Origin: Ditylenchus dipsaci
Taxonomy: Eukaryota; Nematoda; Chromadorea; Rhabditida; Anguinidae
Reading direction: 5' to 3'
NCBI GenBank assembly: GCA_004194705.1
Contig: SADC01001385.1
Location: 35,520-99,519, forward strand
DNA: 64,000 nt
Shown: one piece after another, positions 14,041 to 26,092 of the stretch
Layout: the number at the start of each line of letters is the position of its first letter
Numbering within the stretch: the stretch's first letter is position 1
Program-made: the position numbers and the translations under genes
Notes under the pieces: model-generated
Databases searched by the model: none
Told to the model about the DNA's origin: nothing
The model's input: only the letters and a program-made list of their open reading frames with translations

Positions 14041-15214
14041 AAAAGTTTAAAAAAAATTAAAATAAACTGAAAGAAAAATGGTCACATAAAATTTTCTATT
14101 AAATTCAGACTTTTAGACCATATATAATATCATAAGCATATTTTTGGTAGGATATTTTCTCGGAAGCAATCCAAATAGTTGCATAAGAATTGAAATTGGC
14201 GCTTAAAATACCTTTCTGTGGGTGCCAAATATCAGAATATTAGCTTCGCTTGTATAATAAATGTAGAATTTTTTTTGACTTGAAAAGTTTTCAAAAAAAA
14301 TTATTTTTGTGAATATTCTTAATAAATTTCCTTTTTTCAGAGTTTATTATTAACTCACCTGATGATTACCTTCTCAAATTAATAAACTAACCAAACTAAC
14401 TGATCTGTTGAATGAATGAGTAGATTGAGGTGTGCAGTTAACCCCAGTCATAAATTAAGTGTGAATGAGTGTCAGAGGAAGAAGAAGACCTTGGGTGATG
14501 ATGCTGCTGATAGGCCCTCTCGTAATCGAGTGCTGCCAGCTGGGCAAAGGCTGTCACCTTCCTATCCATCATCCATGCCAAATTCCACAATCTGCTCTAG
14601 GGGAAGGCACACTATCTAATTGGGAATCTCCCCCTCCCTCCACCATTCAATAATGTTTGTTTTAGCCCCCTGCCAAAACATAAATTAATTCCTGCACCAA
14701 CAAATCTGCCAGCCATTTACCACACTCCCTAGGGCACTATCTACAGATCTGCTAGTACCCATCTCCAACTGTTGTTTGACTACTAGTAGTATTGCTGTTG
14801 TTGTTAATTAAATTTAGGGGCAGTGTAAACCTTGGAGATAGACAGATTATTATTCCTTGTTGTTGGGCAGAGCAGGAAATTGATATTCTTTCCCCACTTT
14901 TTCTTCTTTCTTTGTTGATTATAGTGGACGGGGTGTGGGGATGGAGAAGTGAATTGATTGCGGGAATTATTGTTTGGGGCAATGTTAAACAAATCAAGAG
15001 AGTGGGTAGGGGAAATTGTTTAACACCAACTAGAGGATCAATTTATTAGTGCTACTACTTCTACAACCACACTGCTGTAGTAGTAGTTGCCCTAGTATCG
15101 CTTTGTTTACAAGCTTTTTCCAAGTTTTGTTTCGGTTATTTAGGATTTTGTTTCTGTAAGGAGGTTGGTTTACAGGAATAATGGGAGGCCGGTATCAATG
15201 CCCTCGGTTACCGA

Positions 15215-15286
15215 GGCTCGGTAGCTCAGTGGAAAAGCAGTGGAAAGCGGTAAAAAATTGGTCGTGGGCTAGATTCCACTCGAGAC
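15215..15286 (+). repeat. tRNA-like sequence, 72 nt (tRNA-derived repeat or pseudo-tRNA)
   Basis: The segment runs from GGCTCG to CGAGAC, and these pair 5 of 6 as an acceptor stem. It has an A-box-like TAGCTCAGTGG and a T-arm GTGGGCTAGATTCCAC. The length fits a tRNA, but I cannot draw a convincing anticodon stem, so a functional tRNA is unlikely. From memory the whole is reminiscent of metazoan tRNA-Tyr. A fold-back element begins about 70 bp downstream. Confidence 0.5.
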
Positions 15287-15354
15287 ATTCATTTTTCCTC
15301 TACTTTTACTTTTAATCAAAAGCTATTAAACCTCTAGTAAATTTGAAATCTTGA

Positions 15355-15715
15355 GTCATTTCACAAGGCAACCGCTTTTGCAACCCAGTTCAAGAAGCGT
15401 AAAATGTAAAGCCCACGTTTTTCAACTTGCTTTTACTATTTTCCATGTTTTTGATGCGCTCAATACGAAGAACAGGTCAATAGCCATCCCTGGGCTTGAC
15501 TACAAAAATTTTATTTTTGGATGCCTTGATCCCCTAAACTTATTTTTTGGAAATCCTACAAAATCAGCTTGGGGACCACGACAATCCAAAATAATATTTT
15601 TTGTGATGGAACCCAGAGATGGCTATTGGCCTCATCGAAAGACATGGACAATTTTTAAGACTAAGTAAAATATGTGGGCTTTTTATATTTTACAGTTCGA
15701 TCGGTTGCCTTGTCA
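15355..15715. repeat. Nested fold-back repeat
   Basis: Outer arms CAAGGCAACCG...AAAGCCCAC (15367-15418) and GTGGGC...GGTTGCCTTG (about 15674-15712) are inverted. An inner pair contains ATAGCCATC and GATGGCTAT (about 15480-15630), with GGGGACC-type sequence shared with elements at 34.5 and 47.7 kb. Confidence 0.65.
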
Positions 15716-17235
15716 GTGCTACTACATACAACAGTCAAAGATCGTAAAACAAATGCATTAAGTCACTAAATCTTAATAGCAGATTCTGCAAACTAAATGA
15801 GTTGTGTGTGCATCAAGAAGTAGTGGTGGTGGTGTTAACACCTCCTGAATGGCTGATTCCTTGCTAGCGCCACCCAGCTCTTCACTTAAAAACTACTACT
15901 TAGACAGGCAAGCGGCCCAAAGGAATTTCTAACAGCACTTTAGCAGACGAAGAGCTGCACAAAGAAATGTTTTTAGTTATGTAAATAACTTGTTCACCAC
16001 CATCCCCATCACCACCATACACTGCATTACATTACACCAATTGGGCGGCGGCTTCTTTGGACCTGCTACTCTTTTGTGTTTTTTTGGCAGTTTGATAATA
16101 GTGATTGTTTTGAGTAGTAAAGTTTTCTTGATTAGCACCAGTGTTTTTATGACCTGCTTTTATGTTTGTTGTCAACACTGCTGCTGCTGTGGTGCACCAG
16201 GCATGGATCATCATTTACGACAGTTTAATAGTAGTTTACTTTTAGCAACAACAACAACAGTGTACACCGTCAATAAACATTTTTATTCCTCTCTTTTAAC
16301 TAAACACTTCTATTTTAGTCAAGTTTTTTTTATTTTTTTCGTTTTTGCTGACTGTAGCCACAAACCACAGTAACTTGGCCTCTTTGCTGGTACCCCTGTT
16401 TTTTCATCATATTTTAATTTACAATGTGTAAAATCTGATATTTATGACCTTATGCTACTTTAAAAGCTAGGCAAAAGACAGAAAATTTCGTCAGATTAAG
16501 TATAATGTTTATAGAAAATTTTCAAAGAAGGGAAAATTTCGCTCGCCTCTTTTCCCTGTAACGCACTGGTATGTCACTTTGAGACCTGGAAACACGAAGA
16601 TCCTGACTATGATTTTTTCAAAAAAATCTTTCATTTGGATATGAAAAAGTTAAAGCTCGATAATTTCAGTCCTTGATTTCGTATTGTTTGGATCTGGATG
16701 TGAAATTGAGTTTTTTAGGAGCGAAATTATTGAATTTTTAAGAAACAGGAAAATTTCTATTCAAGACTGTTTTAATCGAAAAAAATTCAAAATTATGGCG
16801 AAAAAAGTAGATTCACCGAGTGCAGAGTCGTGCTTAAACAACTTTTTACCGTATTCTCGGTAATATTTTCTACCTATTAAGAAACTGTGTAGATATGTTA
16901 ATGATAGCATTTTGTGCAATTCATTTGACCTCTGTTAGTTGTCTATCAAAAACTTGAGATAGGATCAGCAAAACGAGCTGTGTTTTTGCAAATTCAAATC
17001 CCATTTTTGTCTATTCATTCACCCAAAATGCCCGTGTATCTACTAGCATTATTATTATTATTATGTATTATTATATCAACAAGTAAACTGCCTGAGTTGA
17101 ATTGGGGGTGTGATACCATTGTTTGACTCAACTTCTTCTCGCATCCATCATATCCATTCGCCCACTATAAATGACATGCATTGTTGTAGTGTTTTGTATT
17201 ATCTTTTCATTCACACAGTATATTACAGTGAACGG

Positions 17236-17697
17236 ATGAGCCTGAACGACCAGCAACAACCTGCTGCTGCTAAGCCGTCTCTCAAAAGAGTGCACGAGGA
17301 CGAGGAGAAGGACCAGGAGGAGGAGCAACAGCCTGAGGACACACCACCACCAAAAAGGGGGTCAGTCCAAGTGCAGAACAAGTAGGGTTTCAACCAACAG
17401 TCTTCAATCCAGCATGAACACCCCCAACTCTATGGCTGCAGCCTTGGCTGCCAACAATGCTGCTGCCTTCCATCTCCTAGCCAGTGGTCCTCTGTTTGGA
17501 GGTCCAGGAGGTGCTGGTGGTACCCCTTCCCTCCACCGCCTAACCATCCTGCTATTGCGGCAGCTATGGCCGCTGCTGCCGCCGGGGCTAATGGCACTGG
17601 TCAATCCCAGCAGGAAAACCAAGCTGCTGCTCTTCATGCTCTCTTTGGACCTCATGGTCCTAATGCAGGGATGCCTTTTGGAGTATATCCTACACCG
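17236..17697 (+). CDS. Irx exon 1 (N-terminal Ala/Gly/Pro-rich region)
   Basis: It starts with [18 protein letters not shown] and an acidic Glu-rich stretch, then Ala-rich and Gly-rich segments (GGPGGAGG), ending at FGVYPTP. Three reading frames are used in turn. The first switch falls in an A5G5 run at 17352-17361, apparently one base too many. The second falls in the C run at 17523-17526, apparently one C too few. Read strictly, the first frame stops at a TAG ending at 17385. Donor GTTTGT at 17698; phase 0. Confidence 0.85.
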
Positions 17698-20600
17698 GTT
17701 TGTACCCTTTTATTTTCTTTTTATAAGTTGCTTTAGTCTCATGGTTTTAGGGGATGAGACCAGATATGCTTGGACCCATGGCTGGATATTATATGGAGTC
17801 AGCAGCCGCTGGTTTCCATCCTTATGGCATGGATGCAGGTAAAACTTTCAAATAAAAGTAAATTTAAAAATTTTGGGTAGATGCGTTTTCTTATTTTAAA
17901 AACTATTTCAACTCATACATTTCTGTAAAAAGTAAAAAATAGCTCTAATAGAATGTAAATAAACTTTTTTATTTCTGACTTAGTAAAAGCACTTTCATCC
18001 TGAGTCAGATTTGTTCCACCCATAACTATACGTTAATAACTTACAATTTCAAGTATAATATACAAAAAATTGTACAGTTACCGATGGGGCAAACTCTAAA
18101 TCAAAAGGAGTGGTTTTTCGCTAACAAGTAAGTCAAAAATAAAACCACGGGACAGAAAGTAGTAAAAATTTTTGACCAAAAGTCAGAAAAAAAGTTTTTC
18201 TGGAAGTGTTTTATATATTAAAATCTTTTATGTCCTCATATCAACTTAAATTTTAGCAGGACGTCGAAAGAATGCGACGAGAGAAGTGACGCAGCCCCTG
18301 AAGCAGTGGCTCAATGACCACCGCAAGAACCCCTACCCCACCAAAGCAGAGAAGACTCTTTTGGCAATTTTCACCAAGATGACGATGACACAGGTATAGC
18401 CCTCTAATATGTATTATTATTGTTTTTTGGATTAATAAACAACATCGGCACACTTTGCATGTTTTTGTTAATATTGCTGGGCAGTTAGTTGTTGTCAGTG
18501 ATTACAAGGGCAATTGTCTCTTTCGGCAATTCCCAAAGAATTATCTCCTTGCTCTTAATTTGTTGCTCCTATAGCGGCGGTATCCTTTCTTTCAAGTGCT
18601 CTGTGAGAAAATTTCAAAAAAGTGAATAAAACAGCAAATTATTGTTGATTGAGTTCAATTCTGAGGCAACTCTTAGACAAAACAAACTTTTTGAAAACCA
18701 ACTTTAGTGAAATTGCAATTATATATTTGTTTTTTTTCATTAGTTTCGCACAGTGTAGACATTTGTTGCTTTGTTAGACTTTCGTTGCTTTTTATAGGCA
18801 TGATTGATGATAGTCATTCATACAAAAGTATCACGCGGGCGGGTAACCGACTGGGTCGGATATCCGTATACCTGGGTTTTTTTTTTGAAAAATGCCTGGG
18901 CCAGAAAAATCTCTTTGCGAGCTACCCTAGTTCATACCCGTAATAAATTTCAAAAATAGGTATTTTAGTGCATTTTTGCTTAAGAATTCAAATGCTACAG
19001 TACCTGTAATATTGTTTTTTTAGTAACAAGATTTTCATTGTGCATTACTAGGTATCTTTTTCCTTAACACATTTAAGTTGGAAAAATAAGTCGATTTTTG
19101 AACTAAGACTTGTGTAGTTAACATCTAGGATTCATACCGTATTTATTCTAGCAGAAGCGCACCCCTAGGGCCGAAAATAATGGGCTAAACCATATATCAC
19201 TGCATCTTTAGCATAAAGTCAAAAAAATCTCGGAGGTTAAACAAAAGCGCATTGCTTCTGTTATAATAAAATCGGTATATATATAATTTTAAAAAAAAAC
19301 CAGTCCATCCTGAAAGTGTAGAATGTTGTAGAGCAATAGCAACAATTTCTTTACTGTAACACAAAAACATAGATTTTTGCAGGTATCCACATGGTTCGCA
19401 AACGCCCGACGTCGACTCAAAAAAGAGAACAAGATGACCTGGTCACCTAGGAATCGTCAGGCTGATGATGAGGATGAAGACGACGATGACGAGATTTGTC
19501 GCAATGAAAGGCCCTCCTCCAGTGTTAGTGTTCTTTCGGATGAGCCAAGAAGAGGTATTTATTGACTAGGCTTACAAAATAGTGATCAATGACTTAATTT
19601 TAATTTAGAATCTCTTCTATTGGAACAACACATGAATGGTAACCACATGAATGGGGTGGGCCTCGACATGATTAATGATCAAAAGCCAGTGAGGGGGCAA
19701 TCTGATGAAACCAGTAGTCCTCGCAAAAAGATTTGGTCTATAGCTGAAACTTTGAACCAGCAAAGAACAACTTCCTCATCCTCCTCCTCTGCTGCTGATG
19801 ATTTTAAGGTACACTTTTATTGCTTATAACGTTACTCTAGTGCTTATTGTCTTTTATTGCACCGGAATATTTTGACTGTACTGGAAAAAAGGACTGAAAA
19901 TTGCCAAATAGTTAACTGTACTTTTTCTACCCAAACTTACTTTCATAGCCAGTAATATTGTGTTCTTTCCGTTTTTTCAAAAGAAGTCTTTGTGGCATTG
20001 TGTTTTTCCTAATAATTTTTTGACAATTTTAAAAAATTTATCTCTCATTTTGTAGCCAAGATTTCGAGCTTCATGAAAGGTCAACTTATGAAAAATTGTC
20101 AAAAAATGATTAAAAGAAATACAATGCCACAAAAATTTCTTTTTTAAAAAAAAGAAACGAACTTTTACGACAACCTAACACCTATTCATGATTTCATTTT
20201 TTCCTTTTCTTATATTTATGTTATGAATTTTTATAGGAATTTCTGATTTACATTGTTTAGGTCTATGAAAATTAAACAAAGAACAAAAAGAAACTGCTTG
20301 TTTTTGTTAGGGATCCAATCAAACTTAAGTAATTTCTCATACCTATATTTGCAGGAAACCAAAGCAGTGGATCTGACCTCAGCGACCAACACATCCAGTT
20401 CCTCTTCATCCCTATCACCACCCCGACCTCTCCTTCCCATTGGCTCATCCAACAACCCTAACGACTATGCAGCTGCTGCTTTCGCGGCAGCATTAGCTTC
20501 CGCCACACCTGATGCAAATGGAACTTTGAATTCTTTTCTGCAACCACCTCATCTTACACCCAATGCAGCCGCTGCCATGGCTATGATCCCCGGTTTCCCG

Positions 20601-23600
20601 TTCCCTTTCATGGGACCCAACTCCAACCCAGTGTTTGCCAGTCTGGCTGCTGCTCAACAAGCGGCCAACTCTCAAAGAAATGGCCAAATGAATGGGTGGG
20701 CCTTCTCCCCAGCAGTTCATGGCTCTCCTGGCTCAACAGCAACAGCACCACCAGCAACACCAGCAGCAGCAACAGCAACACATGGTCATGATGATGACAG
20801 CAGCCCTGCAGCACAACCAGAGGATGCAACAACAACCTGCCAGCAACCCAATGGCTGCCATGGCAGCAATGAGTGGCAACAGTGCGTTGTCTTCGCCCAC
20901 ATCCACCTCCAAACCTGCTCACATCATGTCTTCCAAGTATTCCGACGCTTCTACTCCTCAGCATAATATTGCAGGTAAGAATTCGATTTGCAATGTTTTT
21001 AAACGTGGTTTCCAGTGACTTGTCTTTGGTATTTTCATGAAAAATTGGCATTGCCGTTATGCAAGGCTTGTAAAATTTAGAGCAAAAAGGAATTATATAT
21101 ATTTAATTATACTTAATTAGATACAGTCGACGCTCTCTATAACGACTCTCAAGGGACTGGCTGAACCGAGTCGTTATAGAGAGCGTCGTTATAAAGAACG
21201 TCGTTTTGACGTAAATGAGGTCGTGCGGGACCAAATAGCTGTCTTTTTCCGGGTCGTTATAGGGAGCGGGTCGTTATACAGAGCGTCGTTATAGAGAGCG
21301 TCTACTGTACTGAGATACAGTGATAAAGGCGTTTGGTTCTTTTTGTGCCATTTTGTTTGAATTCACGCCCTTGGCGTGAATTTTGAACTTTGGCGCTATC
21401 GGAGAATCTATTTCCCCTTTTTGCCTTGGTCCCCTGTAAATTTTTTCCATATTTTGCCTTGGTCCCCCCTATTGTTTTTTCAATGTTATCATAGTGACTG
21501 AGACCAAATTTCCATAATCGATAATTAGATATCAACACAGACACAGGTTCATTTCTGTCAAACAAAGTCTTTTTTCCTTGTATTAGTTTTAAAGTACAAC
21601 ATATTGGCTTTGCCTACTGTATTCAGCAAACAATTTTCTAGCCCAGTTTTATGTCTCACCTAACAAGCATACAACAAATTGATAACAAAAGGGAGAAACA
21701 GGCTTTTTCTGACTTATTAGTTTTCATCAATAACTTATAATTGAGAGAAAAAAGTGAATTGTCAGCAGCCCATTAAACCACCTTTGCTAAATGGTAAATT
21801 TGTAGTTGTCGTAGTAGTAGTTGTTGTTGTTCATAGATAAGAACAACCAAATAAGCAGCAGCAGCAGTCATGTATGTTTGTGGAAGAGTGATAAGGAGGA
21901 CACTCGATATTAATATTTATGGCTTTTTCCTTTGCTAACAAGCATCTAACAAGCGGTGTGCAAAAGGCGTTCAGCCATGTGCAAATCCAATCAGTTGCCC
22001 CCTGTTTTCGGAAGACAGATCAATTGATCACCACCAATAAAGACAGTCTAATGAGATTAATGGATATCTCTCCTCCCTGCAAGTCATTAATCCCATTTCT
22101 CCACTGCTGCTCGCAACTTTTATTAAGCGCCCATCAAAACTTCTGTTTCTAGACTTTTTTCTATCTTTTGTTTCTTTTTTTCACGCTGATTGGATGATGA
22201 CCATATCAAATACCCAATACACTTGTTTCTGCTCAGACAAAATTGGATGCGTACTTTCTTCAGAAAGAGTTTTATCTCTTTTTGGGATAAATTCTGCATA
22301 AAAAAGTGTGCAAGAAAAAATCCAAAATCTACTTGTAGTTCAGAATTATCTCTTGGCCACATGCATAATAAGTTTTTTAACACCTTACTCGAAAACGGCC
22401 ATAACTTTTTTCTTTCACTGATAAGGCTTTGCGGATGGTGTCATCTTCAGTTAAGGGCAGTGCTACGGAATCAGCCATTAACAAAGTATATATTGCTCAA
22501 AAACTGTGAATAAAACATAAGAATACGTACTCTGGATCCGCACTCGCTCCTGATGTGAGCCAACAGTGCATATCCGCTTGATTCTATGCAAATTAAAAAA
22601 AATTACTTGTTAATAGCACGTTTTTTAGCCTTACTCCTGAGCTGCAAAATGACACCAATTGCTTTTTACATTTGGCCAAAGTTTGGCATAGTTTGGCCGA
22701 GTGAGGTGTTAAAAAAGCTCATCTGTATATGGTAGTGGTGTTTACCGTATTCTCTCTAAATAGCAATCACCCCTCCTTCAACTTTGAGGGCCTGTATCTA
22801 GGCATAGAGTAAACATTTTGCAGAGCGGTTATTGCAGTTTCGACCCTAGATGCAAATACCCCGCCTCCCCAAAAAACTTTTCTTCTGAAACTTAAGTAAA
22901 GAGCACCCAAATATATGTCCCAGAACACAGAAAAAGTGCGTAAACTATTTATTTGTCACAACTTTCGTACGCTGGCCTACCCCCGAGCCTAATGGCTGAG
23001 CCTAAACTTGTTGTTCCAAAGGGTTGTTACAGCGACTTTTGAAAGGTCAGATTTGGGGGGTTTTGAAAGGTCAGATTTGGGGATTTTTTTTAGCTTTCAC
23101 AAGCTCTACCGGTTTCGTTTTGCGATTTTATTCAAAAAATCTCGAGATCGACCCGAAATTTTCCCGATTTTCGAACGGTTTGAGCGCCCCGATGTACTCA
23201 TTAAAGAGAATATGCTACATCTAGCTACAACTATCATATGAACTAATAAAAAGATTTAATCAGGTGGCTTAAAGTTTTTTTTGGTAGCTGATAATAACTT
23301 TCTACTCGCAATCATCAAATAGTTGTTTGAGGGTGGCGATGTTGTGTAGAGAAATGTGTTTAATCACAGAGTAGTTAACGACCGCCACCAACAACATCCC
23401 CCCCCCCTTCATATCACCAACTTATTGCGGTGCTGGGGCTGATCGTCGTCATTTAGTCATTAATGAAGGAGTAGTAGTAGTAGGTGTGTTTAACGAGAAA
23501 ACAGGCAGGCAATCGGTTGTTTTGTTTCGCATTCCTCGCCTTCACGCACACTAAAATCGGTGTTTTGTGCTTGCTTCCTTGATCAATTCCATTCATCATC

Positions 23601-24534
23601 ATTATTTTAATTCTGGTCGCGGTTTCGCTGGCAGCTCCCTTGTACAAAACAAGGGGAACTTCTTGGTTAAGAATTCTTTATTAAGACTGTTGTTATAAGA
23701 GTAAGCAAAAGCATACTAGTTAAACCAAAGCCATTAATGAGCAAAATAAGCACTGAAATAAAAATACTAACTAAATTCACGCTTTTCAATATAAAGGTAC
23801 ATAAAAATAGCAAGGCGAGGAATTCATGAGAGATTTATTTCTAGGCATAAACCAAACTCTGACACCTAATTCGCATTCAGCATACCGTATTCTCTCTAAT
23901 AGGCCGACACCTCTAATAAACCGACACCCCCTACTTTGAGGGACCGTATCTCAGTCGAAGAAAAAAAATTACATCGCTGTTTATTGCGTTTTCTTAGTTC
24001 CCACGAGCTCTATCGATTCCGCTTTTTCGATTTTGGATTTTCACCCGAAAATGTCGAGTTCGACCCAAAATTTTCACGATTTTTGAAGGTTGAAAATAAA
24101 CCGACATGTCGGCTATTAGAGAGAATACGGTAGTCGATTTGCATACATGATTGGTCATGAAATAATAAACCCACTGACAAATTTAAAATATGACTTTTTT
24201 CAAATATTTTTTGTTTTGAAAGGAATTTAGAATTGGACAGTAAGTTTTAATTTAAAATTTTTTCCCACTATGCTGAACACGAATCCGCTGACAGAATCTG
24301 GTTTTTGCCTAGTAGGAACGTCAACCCTCGAAATTCTCGCCTTGCTTAAAAACTGTCAAAGACTTGTTTTGAAAAGGCCTATTAACAAATATACCTTATT
24401 CAGGAATTCAAAGAAGAGCTTCGTCAACAGGATCTCTGCTGAATCAAGCAAGTTCTCCTACCACTTCCAAACCTAAAATTATAGCACAGGAGCAGGACAA
24501 ACCAGTGAACAGCTCCCCTCCAGCCAGTCAATAG
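17236..24534 (+). CDS. Iroquois-class TALE homeobox transcription factor (seven exons)
   Basis: This is a nuclear DNA-binding developmental regulator of the Irx/araucan/caupolican/mirror family. Coding exons: 17236-17697, 17751-17838, 18260-18393, 19383-19554, 19609-19808, 20355-20974 and 24404-24534, all bounded by AG/GT, with every junction in matching phase. The homeodomain is complete: [18 protein letters not shown] is the TALE/Irx first half, and [20 protein letters not shown] is the recognition helix plus the Irx signature. An acidic run follows, then [10 protein letters not shown], matching a block conserved C-terminal to Irx homeodomains, then Ala/Ser/Gln/Met-rich tracts. The start is the ATG opening MSLNDQQQP; in-frame ATGs upstream back to 17110 give a less convincing sequence. 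Three one-base frame breaks (about 17356, 17524 and 20695) interrupt the frame outside the homeobox. I infer assembly error rather than a pseudogene. Which Irx paralogue it is cannot be told. Confidence 0.95.
17751..17838 (+). CDS. Irx exon 2
   Basis: A short exon after a 53-bp intron; it reads [20 protein letters not shown] and ends at GMDA plus one base. The acceptor is TTTTAG and the donor GTAAAA. The sequence just before the homeodomain resembles the Tyr/Pro/Ala-rich segment of Irx proteins. Confidence 0.9.
18260..18393 (+). CDS. Irx exon 3: homeodomain, N-terminal arm to helix 2
   Basis: It encodes [20 protein letters not shown] followed by the HRKNPYPTK loop and helix 2, ending at MTMTQ. 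The three extra residues of the TALE class lie in the PYP loop. It enters in phase 1 from exon 2 and leaves in phase 0, with GTATAG as donor. No frame break lies in the homeobox. Confidence 0.97.
19383..19554 (+). CDS. Irx exon 4: homeodomain helix 3 and acidic tail
   Basis: It begins [17 protein letters not shown], helix 3 with the [11 protein letters not shown]-contact core and the Irx-specific ENKMTW. Then [17 protein letters not shown] follows, the acidic region usual after Irx homeodomains. It ends in phase 1 at EPRR; the donor is GTATTT. Confidence 0.97.
19609..19808 (+). CDS. Irx exon 5: conserved KIWSIAE block
   Basis: It enters in phase 1 and leaves in phase 0. Met/Asn-rich sequence ([13 protein letters not shown]) leads to [17 protein letters not shown], which matches the (K/P)KIWS(L/I)AE block conserved in Irx proteins, then a Ser run. 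The preceding intron is 54 bp. Confidence 0.93.
19983..20143. repeat. Fold-back repeat in Irx intron 5
   Basis: Inverted arms at the two ends contain TTTGTGGCATTG / CAATGCCACAAA and TTTTTTGACAATTTT / AAAATTGTCAAAAAA. It occupies much of the 546-bp intron between exons 5 and 6. Confidence 0.7.
20355..20974 (+). CDS. Irx exon 6: low-complexity C-terminal region
   Basis: It reads [16 protein letters not shown], then Pro/Ala-rich sequence and [15 protein letters not shown]. After QMN near 20693 the sensible frame moves by +1 into [17 protein letters not shown], a Gln-rich tract, then Met/Ala-rich sequence ending at HNIAG. The shift falls in a GGG run at 20694-20696 (apparently one extra G). Without it the frame stays open but gives an unlikely Thr/His/Cys-rich sequence. 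It ends in phase 1; donor GTAAGA. Confidence 0.9.
21122..21309. repeat. TA-flanked palindromic MITE (TACAGTC family)
   Basis: It begins TACAGTCGACGCTCTCTATA and ends with the inverse (AGAGAGCGTCTACTGTA). The interior has several GTCGTTATAGAGAGCGTC units. TA at both ends fits a Tc1/mariner/pogo-type target site. It sits in Irx intron 6. Confidence 0.85.
22886..23085. repeat. Dispersed repeat with short tandem duplication
   Basis: The part at 22886-23010 recurs, diverged, in the same orientation at about 58497-58640; shared pieces include ATGTCCCAGA, AAAAGTGCGTAAA and CCCCCGAGCCTAA. Just after it, TTTTGAAAGGTCAGATTTGG is duplicated in tandem at about 23036-23080. Confidence 0.65.
23883..24132. 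repeat. Palindromic MITE (TACCGTATTCTCTC family)
   Basis: The left end TACCGTATTCTCTCTAATAG and the right end CTATTAGAGAGAATACGGTA are perfect inverses, with TA at both outer ends. Similar single ends occur near 11728, 19138, 22745, 24970, 48601 and 60567. Confidence 0.85.
24404..24534 (+). CDS. Irx exon 7: C terminus
   Basis: The acceptor is TTATTCAG. It enters in phase 1 and reads [15 protein letters not shown], then [14 protein letters not shown], ending VNSSPPASQ and TAG at 24532-24534. The phase match with exon 6 across a 3.4-kb intron, and the Ser/Pro/Gln composition in keeping with exon 6, support it. Confidence 0.85.
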
Positions 24535-26092
24535 TTGCTGAGCCATGAGCGAGTACAAATTTTAGTTATTATTTTAGTTTTGTTTTGTTTGCAAAAAGTA
24601 TAATTTGTGTGTGCTTTGCATAAAGTAATAGACAGACCCAAAAATTCTGTTCTCTATCATCCCATTACTGCAATTTTAATAGGAACAAAAAGCAGAGTGA
24701 TATGTACCTAAGATTGTATAATTTTTTGTGTGTGTATCTATATTTGTTTCTTTTGATCAATCAAACATTTTTTCCTGTTTTCTAACATTAAAATCCACTC
24801 AAATTTTAAATGAAAGCTTGATACCTATTAGAGCTCAACGATTTTTTACCCTAAACTTGGTCTATTTGAATATTAGCCCTAAAATTGTGACTACTCATCC
24901 CGAATTTAAAAAATAAGATTTCGTGGCAGACAAAAACATTTTAACACAAAAAATGGTTCATTTGTATATACCGTAAGTGATCTAATAGGCTGACATGTCG
25001 GTTTATATTTCAATCGACCAAAAATCAGAAAATTTGAGGTGAATCTCGAATGAATGAGTTCGGTGAATGAATTATTCGCCGCAAAATTATCTCCTCCAAA
25101 CTGTCTACCACGGAATCATTCCCGTACCTATATAACCCTACACTCAAATTTGTAATTTATATATTCAATTTTACTTTACAAAGAGTTTCTCTAATTTTAT
25201 TATCATCATTTGAAAAAATCAACTAAAAACTTGTAAATTTCGGTTCAAAAATTAAAATAGCTAACTTTGAAAAATAAGGGTGAGCTCTAAATGGGGAGGA
25301 ACTTTTACATAAAATTGAAATGGATATGAATGCGATCATACTTGCTTGAAGTGAGCAATCTAGTTAATGCTCACGTCGTTTTATATCCTCACATTAGTAA
25401 GAAAGAATATTTTAGGTTTCTTTTATTTCTTGAGATATTTACACCACCGCATTTTCCTCCTGTTATCTTTTCTATCTTTGTGTTCTTCTTGTACTTTTCT
25501 TTGTTGCTGCATCGTCGGCTGATGTCGGGTTCTATTGATTTAATTATGATGATGTTTTACTAACGAAATTATTTTCAAAGATATTAATTTGTTGCTTTTT
25601 AACACAAATAAAGGATATTCAATGGTGTTCAAGCAGCAGATAAGAAGGTCACCAAGGGGCTATGTTTTGTGAACCAACAACAACATTTGTACACCCATTT
25701 GTTGGTCAGTCGATTGTAAATCAGTCGAGTTGGTTGGTCGAGAGTAATCTTGGCCTATCTACCTGGTTGCATAACTGTGTCAATGCTGATGTTTGCTTCT
25801 TCTAGTTTGACTAAATTATTACAAAAAGGAAGAAGTTATTATTATATCACTCTTTTGATGTGACAGGCAATAAAACTGTTCTTGTTGACTTCGATTCCTG
25901 ACTTTGGGGTTTATTTATTTGTAATGTTGGGAATGAAAAATGAGAATTTGTAAAATTATTTTCATAATAGTTAATGGAAATAAAGCAGCCATGTATAAAA
26001 ATATTTAAAAAGGAAAACATAAAAATCATAAACATTAAAAAAAAGTTCTAAAAAAATCTAAAGCAGCTGATATTTCTAACATTTTTGCAGAC

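Larger units (their letters stand above)
1..17235. other. Intergenic region upstream of the Irx gene
   Basis: About 17 kb with no ORF I accept as a gene. Open frames here are short, have no recognisable domain and are not linked by splice sites in compatible phase. The sequence is AT-rich with simple-sequence runs and several fold-back repeats listed separately. By position it would contain the promoter and probably enhancers of the Irx gene, but I can point to no specific regulatory element. Confidence 0.6.
20975..24403 (+). other. Irx intron 6 (3.4 kb), repeat-rich
   Basis: It lies between the Gln-rich exon and the last exon. It holds two palindromic MITEs (21122-21309, 23883-24132), a dispersed repeat at about 22886-23010, and GCCTTGGTCCCC motifs near 21424 and 21468 shared with fold-backs at 47.7 and 63 kb. 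No further coding exon was seen; its length would allow regulatory elements. Confidence 0.6.

Noticed and set aside
15990..16373. 127-codon plus-strand open frame rich in Phe, Thr and Cys
   Set aside because: Composition is that of translated T-rich low-complexity DNA (CTGCTGCTG, ACAACAACA runs); no domain or partner exons.
20608..21051. 147-codon minus-strand frame opposite Irx exon 6
   Set aside because: Antisense shadow of the Gln/Ala-rich repeats of the real exon.
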